From Lactifluus volemus (lineage: Eukaryota; Basidiomycota; Agaricomycetes; Russulales; Russulaceae), in NCBI GenBank assembly GCA_022376515.1, contig WTXI01000171.1, forward strand, positions 1-64,000: a stretch of 64,000 bases of DNA. Direction: 5' to 3'. Under the pieces are notes generated by a model that was not told the origin of the DNA, searched no databases, and was given only the letters and a program-made list of their open reading frames with translations. Shown here one piece after another: positions 25,022-37,076 of the stretch. The position numbers were made by a program, and so were the translations under genes. How positions within the stretch are numbered: position 1 is the first letter of the stretch; each line of letters starts with the position of its first letter.

Positions 25022-25705
25022 ATGCGCGTCTCTAGTCCCCGCCTTGGCCACCAGCTCGCCCGTATCCTCTCAACAAACCCCGTCATCCTTTTCAGCCAAA
25101 AGAACATGCTCGCACTTCTGGGTCGCCGCCGGGACTCTGTCAGCGCACGCGCTGTCATTCAACAACCCCCTACCATCCTCCATCACGAAATCGATTCCAA
25201 ATCCGAGACGGAGACAGTTCCAGACGACCGAACTCTTGTTGAATCCAGACGACTTGTGGCTCTCTACGACGAGGTGGATTTAATATCACTTAGTGACGTA
25301 CCTGAGGATGAGGTATGCTCACAAACCCCGTGCACTACGACGAGTTCCGGACCATTTCCTTCATCCTCTGAGCTCCATGGCAAGCCAGAGAGACTGTCTA
25401 TCATCTATCCTCTACCCACTGCCGAGAACCTCCTCACAGAGGAACCAACTCCACCACACACAGCGGCTGACCCACTGCCGATCGCTCCATCACTATGTAT
25501 TCCCTGTCCACTGACCCCCCCTCCCACGCATTACAAGCGAAGGCGTGCACGTATCATTTCGGGTGAAGACCACGACCCTGATCCGGATCAATCCTCCATT
25601 AGGTATGTCTATGTCCATCTACCTCCTCGCGGCAACACAGGTGTTGATCACACCACGTGCAGGTCGAACATTGACCCCGACAGCGCCCCGCGATTTCCGT
25701 TCTGA
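25022..25705 (+). CDS. Unrecognised protein, 227 residues
   Basis: An uninterrupted frame from an ATG at 25022 (MRVSSPRLGHQLARIL) to 25705. The frame stays open upstream to about 24821, without an ATG before 25022 being preferred. The product is Pro/Ser/Thr-rich with a basic KRRRAR stretch (about residue 180) and an acidic patch; no transmembrane or catalytic motif is visible. The first 25 residues are basic and could be a mitochondrial signal. Codon choice and length favour a real gene, but no homologue was recognised. Confidence 0.45.
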   Translation: MRVSSPRLGHQLARILSTNPVILFSQKNMLALLGRRRDSVSARAVIQQPPTILHHEIDSKSETETVPDDRTLVESRRLVALYDEVDLISLSDVPEDEVCSQTPCTTTSSGPFPSSSELHGKPERLSIIYPLPTAENLLTEEPTPPHTAADPLPIAPSLCIPCPLTPPPTHYKRRRARIISGEDHDPDPDQSSIRYVYVHLPPRGNTGVDHTTCRSNIDPDSAPRFPF

Positions 25706-27090
25706 ACAATAACTTATAATCACACACCATTAGATCTGTACTGTATGTAATTGCTTAATGGTTCCTGTACTACACTAGCGAAGGGCCCATGTACCGGGCT
25801 CAACTTGATCAACAAGTAGCTCAACAAACGTTCGGCTTCCATTAACCCAACATATATATAATTGTGTATTGAATGACAACTTTCGATTTTCACTTTAACC
25901 TATCCTCTCTACATTATCACTTTATCAGTGCGAGGAGAATTTATCTTTATTTTTTACCCTCAAGTTATTACTAATTAATTACTTATCCCAACACAGGGGG
26001 TACGCTACTTGTACTACCTACGTCTATGCGTAGCTTAACCATGGACAGACAAATTGCTCTTTGACCAATCGAACAATTGCCGGGGGCCGCAGTTTTGCTG
26101 TTTCATCCTGCAGCTGATGCACCCGTTCATTAATATTCTCTTACCATGTAACTATATGGGGTAGCTTATGGCGAGCCGTCTTCCAACGCATCACGTTACC
26201 AGCGCGTTCGATATACCACTTATCCGAGTCCGAACCGCGGAGAGAGTTTTCGTCCTCCTTCATACCACTCTCTTCCGCCCCAAAGTCTTCGCGACTTGGA
26301 GATTTCCGTTCAGGTGGCCAACCTTTTTGAGGTATATCTTTGCACCCACGTGGAGCCTGAGCATCATTGTTTCATTCAACGATGCACAGGCACCGCTGAC
26401 TCGTAATGATGAAACCAATTCTCACGGCAATAACGCCGCCGTTTTGTGCCCATCAGGGTCAGCCAGTATATGACTATCGGTGCGGGGTCACTGGTAGTCA
26501 GTGCTCACCACTGGCACATTGATTTCGTGCTTCTCGAGATCGTGACAGGCTTTGCTTCGGACTCAGGTACTATCACTGGCAAACGTTGTGGATCTGAGAG
26601 GTCTATTTCATAACGATTCATCTTCATGCTTCCCGCTTACTTACGCGTGTCCTTTCTCTCGCCAGCATAAACGGGCTGTTTTTTTTTACGCCGTCGCGCC
26701 TGTCAGGTTGTCACCCATCATTCAACTTAACTTTATCACACTTCAGGTGCTAGTGCTTGGCGGCCGTTACAAGCCGCGGGAACAGTCATCTTGGAACCAA
26801 ACTAGTCAACACCGGTCAAAAAAGCTCATCCTGACATTGCATCAAACTTTCCCAGTTTCAATTAGTCAGCTGCCGCATTTTCCCAAGCAGAAACGCGTTG
26901 GAACCCTAAGGCATCGCCGTATCGCTCATGATTCCCGCGGTGTTTAATGTTGTCTAATGGATTTACTGCCTACCCCATGACATCAAAAACCCACTAACCG
27001 TACACGCCTACCCTGGCCCAGCACAGCCCCCCTAGTGCGTTTGCGCTATTCAGACTAGGGCAGCTACCCGACCTATGATAATCCGAACAG
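25706..27090. repeat. AT-rich spacer, then upstream module of a type-2 DUF6534 copy
   Basis: 25706-26160 is AT-rich without a gene. About 26170-27030 is a degenerate copy of the sequence that precedes the other type-2 genes: the CCAACCTTYTTGAGGTAT start and GTGCTTGGCGG...GGAACAGTCATCT end recur at 31380-31880 and in part at 27540-27740. No coding frame survives across the copies, so I treat it as non-coding duplicated upstream DNA. Confidence 0.6.
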
Positions 27091-27455
27091 CTCTTTGGTC
27101 CTTTGTTTAACTGGGCGTTGTACGGAGTTCTCTTTGTCCAGATCTGTGAGGCATTCACTTGCTCAGTTCAGCTGTCCAACTTAAACAAGAATAGATGTGT
27201 ACAGCTACAATTTCCCAGATGATAAACTTTACTTGAAGGTCCTAGGTAAGCACTGGATACTCCTTCCGCTTTGACAAATTCATGGAACGCCCTCTGACAG
27301 TATATCTTGTCTTTCTCCTGGAGACTGCCCAAACGGTCCTGACTGGCCTCGACGTCTACCATTGGTTCGTTGCCAGCTTCAACAACCTTGAGAGTCCCAG
27401 TCTACCCCCATCGATCTCCCGATTATGTTCGGCAGATTCTGCCTTACGTCAGCAG
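27091..27455 (+). pseudogene. Truncated type-2 DUF6534 copy
   Basis: Contains the exons LFGPLFNWALYGVLFVQ, VYSYNFPDDKLYLKVL and YLVFLLETAQTVLTGLDVYHWFVASFNNL. Homology then ends near CCCATCGATCTCCCGATTATGTTCG. The remaining eight or so exons are absent, and at about 27540 the upstream module of the next copy begins. No start exon was found. Confidence 0.8.
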
Positions 27456-27971
27456 TCTATCTACATGACGCCCGCCTCGCCATCACCCCTCTCACCGCTA
27501 TTCCAACATGCGATTGACTGAAAATAACTTAGAAAATAATTTCACGTCACCGTTTATGACCTGTTTGCACCTGTGTTCTTCCTCTCTGGCTATGATACTA
27601 GTATCCTAAACGCCCAGCGCCGCAGGCTGCATTTCTTTGCACCGTTGCCGTCACTCGTGCCTGTCACCCATCATCAATTAACTTCATCACGTTTCAGGTG
27701 CTCGTAAGCCGTGTTCATAGGAAGGAAAAGTCATCTGGTAGTCAGGCCAGCTAAAAACCCCGATCCCAATTTGCTGTTTGCACCTAATTTGGGTAGTTGC
27801 ATTCACCCAACCCTGGCAGCAGAAACGCGTCTCCTGTGGGAAATCCAAGTCATCGCCTTATGTTCAGTTCTCGGACCTATAAGTGTTGTACTTCCGACTG
27901 CGTGACATTGATCGTACCCTCTCCCTGTCCGTTCCGCTGATTTCGTCATACCGTGACGAACAGACAGAATC

Positions 27972-29614
27972 ATGGCTGATGCCAATCCCTTACCTCCTGT
28001 CCCAAGCACCAATACCGCGCCCATCGGATTGTAAGTCACATCACATAGAGAACGTTCATCCTTGCTGATTTGTCACCCAGAACGACGCCCTTAGTAAGTC
28101 TGCGCTATTCAGACAAGGGTAGCTACGGGACCTAGTACAATTATCTGAACAGCTCTTTGGCCCTTTGTTTAACTGGGCGTTGTACGGAATCCTTCTTGTA
28201 CAAACCTGTGAGGCGTTCAATTTGTTCAGTTCGGTTGTCCAACTGAGCCAAGCATAGATGTGTACAGCTACAATTTCCCAAATGATAAACTTTATTTGAG
28301 GCTCTTAGGTAGGCATCGGATACTCACAGCACTCACATTACCGCCTTGACAACTTCATGAAAATCCCTCCGACAGTATATCTTGCATTTCTTCTCGAGAC
28401 TGCCCAAACGTTCCTGACTGGCTTCGATGTCTACCATTGGTTCGTTGCCGGATTCACCAACGTTGAGATCCTCGAGCGGCCTTGGTATACCCCTATCGAT
28501 CTTCCAATCATGTCTGGGCTCATTGCACTCATTGTTCAAATGTTCTTTTGCTCTCGTATTTGGATATTGAACAAACGGCTATGGTGGCTTTGTCTGCTCA
28601 TCGCTGTCGTGCGTTTTATTTCTCTTGTCGTGTGAAAAGGCTCAACCACCCATGAGAAGCTTTCTGTCACCCAAGCGGCTGGGGCCTTTTGGGACGGGTT
28701 CAAAGTGAGCATCACATAGTCTTGTGGAGGGTTGATATGTAATGCCCGTTTCAGGCACTACAAGAGGCGGATGTCGTCAAGCCAAGTTTATACGTATGTG
28801 TTCTCCTTTTGTTGATCCTCTGGCCGAATTACAGTTAACGGCATTAGCTATGGCTTGGTTCAGCTGTATTTGCGGACGTTCTGATTGCGGTAGCGATGGC
28901 CTATCTAGTATGAAATTTCCGTCCCCCAATTTCCTAGACTGTTGACTTACCGTACTTTTAGCTCATACAGAAACGTGACAACGAAATTCAATTCTCAAAC
29001 TACATTTTACGTCGCGTGGTGCGACTGATTATCGAAACAAATGTACTTACTAGTGCGTGTTCTTCCTGCAGTCTCAGCATCTTGCATCTCATTCCCTGCT
29101 GAGGTACTGTTGCCATTGTTACTTTCGCCCTCTTTGTCAGTTTCCCTGTGAGTAGAGGCAGAAATCCTTGATCCCTGTTCTGCCCGAGTCCTAACGAACT
29201 GTCTTCACAGGATGAGTACTACTTCATCGCCCCGTACGTCTTTTTATCCCACAAGTGACACGCACTTGTGTTGAATATATCTATGAATGACAGGGCCACA
29301 GTGTTTGGGAAGCTGTAACCCACATGTTTATTATACGCATGGTAATCCTTACTCACTCGAGCTATAGATATTCGAACACACTCTTGGTAACTCTAAACAA
29401 TCGTATCTACTTCCGTGACCACCCATTCCCCGGGGTTTCACGCGATAGTGTATACCATGGCCCAACTCACCCTTCCGAGCGTCGTCTCTCGATAGTCAAC
29501 CCCTCAAGTGGACATGCCCTGGCCCTCAGAACTAACGACACATTCCGCCTCGATACGCTTTCATCGACAATTGACCCGGAGAAAGGAAAGGCAACGTCGC
29601 TGCTTCAAACTTAA
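27972..29614 (+). CDS. DUF6534-type membrane protein, type 2, copy D
   Basis: Starts MADANPLPPVPSTNTAPIG. In order the exons give TTPL, LFGPLFNWALYGILLVQ, YVYSYNFPNDKLYLRLL, YLAFLLETAQTFLTGFDVYHW, LIVQMFFCSRIWILNKRLWW, LSVTQAAGAFWDGFK, ALQEADVVKPSLY, LWLGSAVFADVLIAVAMAYL, FSNYILRRVVRLIIETNVLT, TVAIVTFALFVSFP, DEYYFIAP, TVFGKL and YSNTLLVTLNNRIYFRDHPF, ending SLLQT. All joins checked are in phase, so it appears intact. Closest relative by eye is the copy at 32148, which also shares upstream DNA. The C-terminal tail is polar and predicted cytosolic by analogy only. Confidence 0.88.
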
Positions 29615-32147
29615 CGTTACGAACTTCACTAAAGTCATTCGACTCGGAATCTTACGTGACTCGTTATAAGTGCATGTCATGACCTTGAGAAGTTGTTCTC
29701 TATCCTAGCGTCGGTTTTGTAGTTTATAGTACAACATCAATAATGTTTCATCGCTCTCAAAGGATATGCCATGCTTAGAGAGACTTCTGTTGGATTATTA
29801 TTATAAAGCGTGTTTACTCAAACTAACTATTGTTTGGGTCAGAGTGAGAAGTGCCACGACTCACGGAAAGCCTGCACGGTCATCCGGCGTATTTATACGT
29901 GGCGACGGCCGGGCATTCGTTGCTACGATCGGAGTTCAAAACGTTGCAGCCAAAAGCGACCAACAAAACACTGTTGCTGTATTGATATGGTAGCGAGCAA
30001 AGTTAAACGAAGGCATTCAATTTATCATCCATCGCGGTCACCGGATTTCAAAAGCAAGTGGATGGTATCACTGGAAATGTAGCTAAGGAGATAAATCAAG
30101 AACCATACGTTTTCTATCCACTTGCTCTGCTAACGTTCTTCACCATCTTGTAGACCAGCGTGATATCATCAAGAACATAATGACTGCAAGGCTTGATATA
30201 TTGCTTTGACTTCCTTCTCAAACACCCACTGTGAATCTCGAAGAGTCAATTCAGCTGAACCAAGCCAAGAAGTCTTTCGGAAAGGACCGACAGCATGGAA
30301 GATGAGACGCCCGGCCCTGTGCTCGGAAGCCGTCTTGTCAGGTATTCAGCGCGCATCCTGAATGAACTTCCGATCGCTCTAGATTTGGATGGGATCCGTG
30401 GGCGAAGCTTGTTAGGTACCCCCGAGGAAAGAACCTGAGGTAACGTCGGAAATGGAACAGCCGTCAACCTGAGCGATCGTAGGCGTCCACTGACATCTCT
30501 TCCATTGTCATGTCGCACACTAACGCGTCAAAGCAGTCGCGGAAGGGGTTGCAATTCGGTTTGATTTTGAAAGGGCTCTGACTTCGTCGCGAAGTGGCAT
30601 CCGTGTCCAGATGACGCAGAAGATGTAACGTCAAGAACTCTTGCATTGAGGAGTTCTTAGCGTCACATAAGCTGGCTAGTCAGAACTATGTCGCGGTACT
30701 CCTTCGTGACCATCATCGCTTAGGTGGGGATGTCTTTTTTGGACACGAGATATTGAATGAGTCATTTGACTCAACGATCGACGTCCTTCTGGCTTGGATT
30801 TGGATACACGAAGTGTGGATAGATATTTTCAGAGATTGTCCGACAGCCGCAGGGGCATTCAGGCCATTGATATGAGTGTCGTGCCAGTGTATTGACATTT
30901 CAAGTTTGTGAGCTATCCTGTTACGGATACTTCACTTCTCTGTCGCATAATTTGGGGCACATGAAACTCATAGCTACTTATGACGGTAGGATGAATTTTT
31001 TCAGTACTTAACTCCTGAAACACGATAGATGTAAGTGGACAGGAGAGGATTGCCAGTGGTCCCAGAGGACTCCAAAGGAATCAGCGTGGCACTGCACAAA
31101 GCCTAAGCGTGATGTCTATAAGGATGGGACCGTGGCCGAGATGACGTTACAAGATACAGAGAGCGGCACAACTGGGTGGCGCACCAGTAATTTAGGATAC
31201 AGTATCAATCTACAGTAAATGTAGCAGTGAACATTTATCATGACGAAGTTAGCGGAGCGGTTTGAGAGGGCGAAGGCACTTGCTACAGTAACTTACGTCA
31301 TCCGTCATCACTAGATTCGGAGTGGGCTGGCCCGGGAGGCGTGGGGAGTGCGAACAGCGAACAGAAACGACAGGTTCCGCCAACCTTCTTGAGGTATGTC
31401 TTTGCGCCCACGGGGACATTTATACTTCAACAATGTACAGGCGCTGTTCATAATGATGAACACAGGATTCATGATGAGCGCTCACTTCTCATGCTCAGGA
31501 GTGCATCCCCCCAATTCTCCCGCACTAACATTGTCATTTTTTCAGTATGGCCTTACTGGCTATGGGTGGGGTCACTGGTAATCTGTGCTTACCACATTCA
31601 AGTTGACTATTCGCTTCTTGGGGTCATATCGCGCTTTGCTTCGGATTCAGGCTATCATACTATCACTGCCAGTGACAAAGATTGTGGAGAGGTCTATTTC
31701 ATAATGATTGATATTGATCTTTACTTTCCACATGCCTCCCGCTTACGCCCAATTTACGTGCGTCCTTCTCTTTGACCGGTTGCAGTCACTCGTGCCTGTG
31801 ACTCACCATCTAACCAACTTCATCACGTTTCAGGTACTCCTAAGCCGTGCTCATAGGAGGGAACAGTCATCTGGTAGTCAAGCTAGTCAAGGCCCGCCAA
31901 AAACGTTTGCCGTTTGCAATTTTTGCTCCAAGGTTTCCCAACCTGGGTACTAGTCGGACTCGCCCATGTGACCCTCACAGCAGAAATGAGTTTGGGAAGC
32001 TCAAAGAACTTCAAGTCATCGCCCCATGATCAGTAGCCTTGGGCCCATATATATTGTACTGCCGACTGCGTGAGATTGAAAATTCACATTGTGCCCTCTC
32101 CCTGACTGTTCTGCTGACATCGTCATACCTGACGAACCGACAGAATC
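29615..32147. other. Gene-poor interval with STAND fragment and type-2 upstream module
   Basis: Holds a NACHT-ankyrin fragment (30295-30665). A segment near 29865-29960 shares CACGGTCATCCGG with about 34965 and GTTCAAAACNTTG...AAAAGCGAC with 38355. From about 31340 lies the upstream module of the next type-2 gene (CCAACCTTCTTGAGGTATGT and later TTTCAGGTACTCCTAAGCCG). No intact gene seen. Confidence 0.55.
30295..30665 (+). pseudogene. STAND (NACHT-ankyrin) gene fragment, copy 1
   Basis: Frames in order read YSARILNELPIALDLDGIRG, LLGTPEER, AVAEGVAIRFDFERALTS and WHPCPDDAEDV, separated by frame changes. These match the segment after the NACHT domain of fungal NACHT-ankyrin proteins (consensus style RVLxELPxALD, then LAxxFAIxFD, then WxPxxAED). 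There is no P-loop and there are no ankyrins, so it is a dead fragment. Same segment recurs four more times in this window. Confidence 0.75.
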
Positions 32148-33788
32148 ATGGCTGGTGCCAGTCCCTTGCCTCCTGTCCCAAACACTAATACTGTCCCCGC
32201 CAGATAGTAAGTCAGATCGCATCAAGCACGCTTATCCTTGCTGATTCATCACCCAGCACAATACCCCTAGTAGGTTTTGCTATTCAGATAAAGGTAGCTA
32301 CTGGACCTAGTACCATAATCCGAACAGCTCTTTGGTCCTTTGTTCAACTGGGCGTTGTACGGAGTTCTTTTTGTACAGACCTGTGAGGCATTCTCTTGCT
32401 CAGTTTGGTTGTCCATCTGAGCCAAGGATAGATGTGTACAGCTACAATTTCCCACATGACAAACTTTACTTGAAGTTCTTAGGTGGGCACCGGATACTCA
32501 TAGCACTCACATTCTTCGTTGACAACACATGGAATGCCCTCCGATAGTGTATCTTGTCTTTCTCCTGGAGACTGCCCAAACGATCCTAACTGGCTTCGAC
32601 CTCTACCATTGGTTCATTGCCGGATTCACCAACGTTTTGAATCTTGAGCGGCATTGGTATTCCCCCATCGATCTCCAAATTGTGTTTGGACTCGTTGCGC
32701 TCATTGTTCAAATGTTCTTTTGCTCTCGCATTTGGATATTGGAAAAACGGCTATGGTGGCTCTGCATAGTCATTGCTGTAGTACGCCATTTGATACTTCC
32801 CACCTTGTGAAAGACTCACCCACCCATGAAAAGCTCTCTGTCACCCAAGCCACCGCTGCCTTGTTGAGTGGGTCCAAGGTGGGCATCACATAACGTTGTG
32901 GCAGGTTGACATCTAATGCCCATTTCAGGAACTGGAAACGGGCAATGTCGTCAAGCCAAGCATATACGTATGTATTCTCTGTTTTTGTTGATCCACTGGC
33001 CGACTCACCATTAACTGCATTAGCTATGGTTTGGTTCGGGTGCCATGACGGATGTTTTGATTGCCGCAGCGATGGCCTCTCTAGTATGTAATTACTGTCC
33101 CCTCTATTTCCTAGTACCCTATTGACACCCATGTTTCTAGCTCATACAGAGACGTGGCAACGAAAATCAATTCTCAAGCTACGTATTACCTCGTGTGGTG
33201 CGACTTATTGTTGAAACAAACGTGTTAACTAGTGGGTGTTCTTCCTGCGCTCCCAGCGTATTTACATCTCATCCCCTGCTGAGCTACTGTTGCCATCATT
33301 ACTTTGGTTCTCTTTGTCTGTTTCCCTGTGGGTAGAGGCAGAAATCCTTAATTCCCGTTCTGATCTAACAAACTATCATCACAGAATGTATACTACTTCA
33401 TCGCCCCGTGCGTCTTTTTCTCCGGCCAGTGACCCGCGCTCGTGTTGAATATGTTTATGAATGACAGGGCCACAGTGTTTGGGAAGCTGTAACCCACATG
33501 TTTATGATACGCATGGTAATCCTTACTCACTCGAGCTATAGATATTCGAACACACTTTTGGTAACTCTAAACAATCGCATCTACTTCCGTGACCACCCAT
33601 TCCCGGGGGTTTCATGCGATAGTGTATACCATGGTCCAAGTCGTCCTTCCGAGCATCGTTTCCCCATAGTCAAGCCTTTAAGTGTACATCCCCGGGCCCT
33701 CAGAAGTAATGACACATTCCGCCTTGATATGCCTTCATCGACAATCGATCCGGAGAAAGGAAAGGCAACGTCGTTGCTTCGAACTTAA
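32148..33788 (+). CDS. DUF6534-type membrane protein, type 2, copy E
   Basis: Starts MAGASPLPPVPNTNTVPAR, with a tail ending DPEKGKATSLLRT as in copy D. Blocks include LFGPLFNWALYGVLFVQ, YVYSYNFPHDKLYLKFL, YLVFLLETAQTILTGFDLYHW, LSVTQATAALLSGSK, ELETGNVVKPSIY, LWFGSGAMTDVLIAAAMASL, FSSYVLPRVVRLIVETNVLT, TVAIITLVLFVCFP. All splice joins read in phase. The WGGFK motif of relatives is LSGSK here, so the GxWxG helix packing motif is changed. It is flanked on the left by the duplicated type-2 upstream module. Confidence 0.87.
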
Positions 33789-34142
33789 CGTTACGAACTT
33801 CACTACAGTCACTGGACTCAGAATCTATCTCCAAAGTACGTGTCGTTATCTACTCGCTGTAAGTGTATGTCATGACCTCGAGCAGTGTTGATATACTTGT
33901 AGACTTATACTCGACCCTCGCTTCGGTTTTGTAGTCCATAGCTACAACATCAAGAATATTTCATTGCTCTCCAAGCATATGTCATGACTCATGATTAGAG
34001 AGACTTCTGTTGGATTATTAAAGTGTATTAACTCAAACTAACTATCGTTTGGGTCAGAGTTTGAGACGTGCGAATAACTGAAAATGACAACTTGAAAGCG
34101 AACTTATATCACCGTTTCTGAAGGAAGCATGAACACCGCCCC

Positions 34143-34167
34143 GGGCGCGGGCCCGCCGGGTAGGGGG
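34143..34167 (+). other. G-quadruplex-like motif
   Basis: Four runs of at least three G (positions 34143, 34149, 34158, 34163) separated by 3, 6 and 2 bases fit the usual quadruplex pattern. It stands out in a local AT-rich setting. No link to a gene is evident. Confidence 0.5.
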
Positions 34168-34215
34168 TATTAATTGTAGATTGTACAACGGTATGCTTGG
34201 ACACCAAGAGTTCGC

Positions 34216-34360
34216 TCACGACGAGGGTTCTAAATGCTCAAGTTCCTCCCAAGATCGGAACCAGATTGGGTCGTCACACTCAGGACACATTACCACTGAG
34301 CGTGAGAGGACGGCGTACCTGCCATTTGACCCCTCTTGTGACGATATTCTTCTATTTGTG
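34216..34360 (-). pseudogene. Decayed copy of the zinc-ribbon-like gene
   Basis: On the minus strand the frame RYAVLSRSVVMCPECDDPIWFRSWE is nearly the same as the end of the gene at 61721-62145. The first Cys pair (CRKC there) is missing, replaced by unrelated residues before RYAVL. No start exon was found. It is therefore a truncated, probably dead relative sitting 27 kb away in inverted orientation. Confidence 0.7.
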
Positions 34361-35442
34361 AATGATCTGCACCATGAAAAACAATATGCATGTGCCAAGG
34401 TATGTGCTCACCACGGGTATGTTTTTCCACCACGTCTCCCTTCGCATGACCCGTTAGGGCCATGTTTCATTTTCCACGGACTCACGCTGTCTTTCCCCAG
34501 TGAGAACTCATTCCCCTTTTCAGGCTATTCTTTTCTCTCTCTGGAAATGAACCGAACAAAACTAACCTACCCTACTAGTATGCACCCCTTCGCCAGCGCT
34601 TTTCATGGGTGATTGGCCCGATGAGGCGCGAGCTGACGGCTACACGTCAGAAAGGCCGTCCGCCCTATAGGCATCGACTCTTCCTCCATCCTTCCTTTCC
34701 CGCCCCAATACGTCGGAGTAGGGATTAGGGACAGCGGAGGCGGGATGACAAACATGGGAAGCCGCAGCGCCGACGCTGAGATAAGCACAGACAACGCGAC
34801 ATCATCGCTTCATCCCTAACCACTACCTCCTCGGGGCAGCGCCCGACCCTCCAACGTGCAGATGGCCATAAGATAGAGGGTTATCGCGATTTTTTGGCGA
34901 GGGAGCTGGGCACATTGCTGGTATGAAAGAGGCCGAGTCGTACGATTGATGCACGGAAAGCCGCACGGTCATCCGGACATATGATTACGTGGCGATGTGG
35001 TTCTGACACCGGAGAGCGCCTGGGCCCGAGTGTGTGAAAGATGAATTTGTGTGCTGGAGCGGATGTCGCGAACGGAGCTCAAATAACACGTCCCTGGTCC
35101 CTCCACACGCACCTGGCAAGCGGGTTGGTGCCACAAAGAAACCGAGTCGTTTGATCTAACTTTGGAAAATAGTGATTGCACCCAGCGACTCAAAGTTCGC
35201 GTCAAATGGAGACCAGTTTACAGATAGATAACGATAGAGCTCGTAGAACGTAGTACAGTGGCTTGTCACTTCCGACCATATCCAATCCTCATCCCGCAGC
35301 ATGCTCTCTCAACATTTCGATGCACAAATATGTTTTTATCTCCCAAGGGGATACCAGTTTTTCTCAGGCTTCACGACTCCGTCCTAACGGCGGGGACAAC
35401 TCGGAGGTTTACCATTGGGGTGATAAAACACATGCCGTTGGG

Positions 35443-37076
35443 TCAGATGGCGTTGCTACGATCGGTTTTCTTCTCGGCTTCCACAGTTGGGAGGGTTTTA
35501 TCAAGGCTTATCGAAATGTGGTTGATTCTAGACGACTGTGTGGACCTCGCCGGGACAATTGCCAATGGTCTCGCACCAATGGAAAGGTGAGAGCTTCGTT
35601 CAAGGTATGCGTCATCTCCCATGTACCCGGGGAAAGGGCGTTCGCGGAAGTAAATGCGATTATTGAGAGTGACAAAGAGAGCGTTGGAATAACTACATAT
35701 AATTTCGTTCAGTCAGAGCCATACGAGCTAGCTACGAGATGCAACTTACAATTTCCCTATAACCATGGCCCTTTGATTGATGTCAACAGGCATTAGACTT
35801 GGGGATACCAGTGAATCGGAGAACATACGGGCTGATGCAGTAAACATCATTCTGTAAAGACAATGTAAACTGTCCGCCATGGAAACAAAATGCAGTCTTT
35901 TGGACTTACGGGGAAGGCAATGAATAGGGTGAAAGAAATAATGGCCACGGTCGCTAACAGGAAGTGAGAGGAAAACCACGGGGAGTTATTTACGAGACAT
36001 GTACCTGTGAGCACGTTCGTTTCAACAGTGAGCCGCACCACGCGCGGTAAGACGTAACTCGAAAATCTTCCCTCATTGTTAATTCGCGTTTTTCCTAACT
36101 GTGAATACGACCAGTTAACATTATGGAGGCCCGGGGTTGGGGGCTCGATGACATACCAGCCATAACATTACTACTGCGATAAGAACATCCGCTACCGCGC
36201 TCGTTATTAACCATAGCTAGGCACGAAAATGGTCAGTAAGGTGTCATGGGGGCGACCCAATAAACCGGAAATCCATACGTATGGAGTGACCTTGATAACG
36301 GCAAAGGTTCCAAGTGTAGCTGACTGGATCGGTATTAATATGCTCCTATTTGTAGAATGGTAGAGTACTCACCTTGAGCCCACCCCATAAGGCTCCAACC
36401 GCTTGCGCCACAGAAAGCTTTATGAATATAAGCAAAGTTAAGCATAGGAACACGAGGACACGTGCATACAATGGCAATGATCACGGAGAGCCACCATAAC
36501 TGCTTGCGCAGCGTCCAGATCCGGTAGCAATAGAACCCTTGGACAATGAGTGATATGATCGCGTCTACGGTCGGACTGTCTATTGGAAAGAAGTTGGGAT
36601 CCTTAAGGCTGTCAAGGTTGCCAAATCCAGTAATGAACCAGCGGTAGAGGTCAGCGCCTGTCAGAGCCGTTTGGATGGTTTCCAGAAGAAAGACAAAGGA
36701 GCCTGGCGGGAGTTCCTCTATCAACTAAGTGAAATCCAGATCATCCAAGCAACCTACAAAGAAACTTTAGCCATCGTTTATCGTCTGGGAAATTGTAGCT
36801 GTACACGTCTGAGCTTGGTTAGAGGGATGTCCAAACGTAACAGTAGAGATTCTAGGGATACCCACAGATCTGGACACAGAGAACGCCATACAGTGCCCAA
36901 TTGACCAGGGGACCGAAAAGCTAGTCGTAAGTCTGAGTACACAGTAAGGCCAATCATGGAGAAAGAATACATATGGGGCAGCTCTACGACCCAGATTAGT
37001 GGATAGATGGACTCCGGACTCAGCGGTAGACTCACACTTTGGCAATGTCCGGAGGAATCGAGGACGATTCGGCCAT
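35443..37076 (-). CDS. DUF6534-type membrane protein, type 1, copy F (inverted)
   Basis: The only type-1 copy on the minus strand. Starts MAESSSIPPDIAKV. Blocks: LFGPLVNWALYGVLCVQ, YVYSYNFPDDKRWLKFL, SFVFLLETIQTALTGADLYRW, IVQGFYCYRIWTLRKQLWW, LSVAQAVGALWGGLK, LWLITSAVADVLIAVVMLWL, GRFSSYVLPRVVRLTVETNVLT, TVAIISFTLFIAFP, AMVIGK, YSNALFVTLNNRIYFRERPF, ending VEAEKKTDRSNAI. All joins read in phase. Sequence to its right (37640-38900) is also an inverted copy of the DNA that lies left of the plus-strand type-1 genes, so the whole cassette was inverted or copied in reverse. A TATAAAT element lies at 37163-37157. Confidence 0.87.

Larger units (their letters stand above)
33789..35442. other. Spacer with zinc-ribbon relic and GC-rich tract
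   Basis: Contains the 3' region of copy E, a G-run tract at 34143-34167, a decayed zinc-ribbon gene piece on the minus strand (34216-34360) and, from about 34950, a segment shared with 29865. No intact gene recognised. Confidence 0.5.

Noticed and set aside
26168..26947. Short open frames before the truncated type-2 copy
   Set aside because: They fall in the degenerate type-2 upstream module and are not shared between copies.
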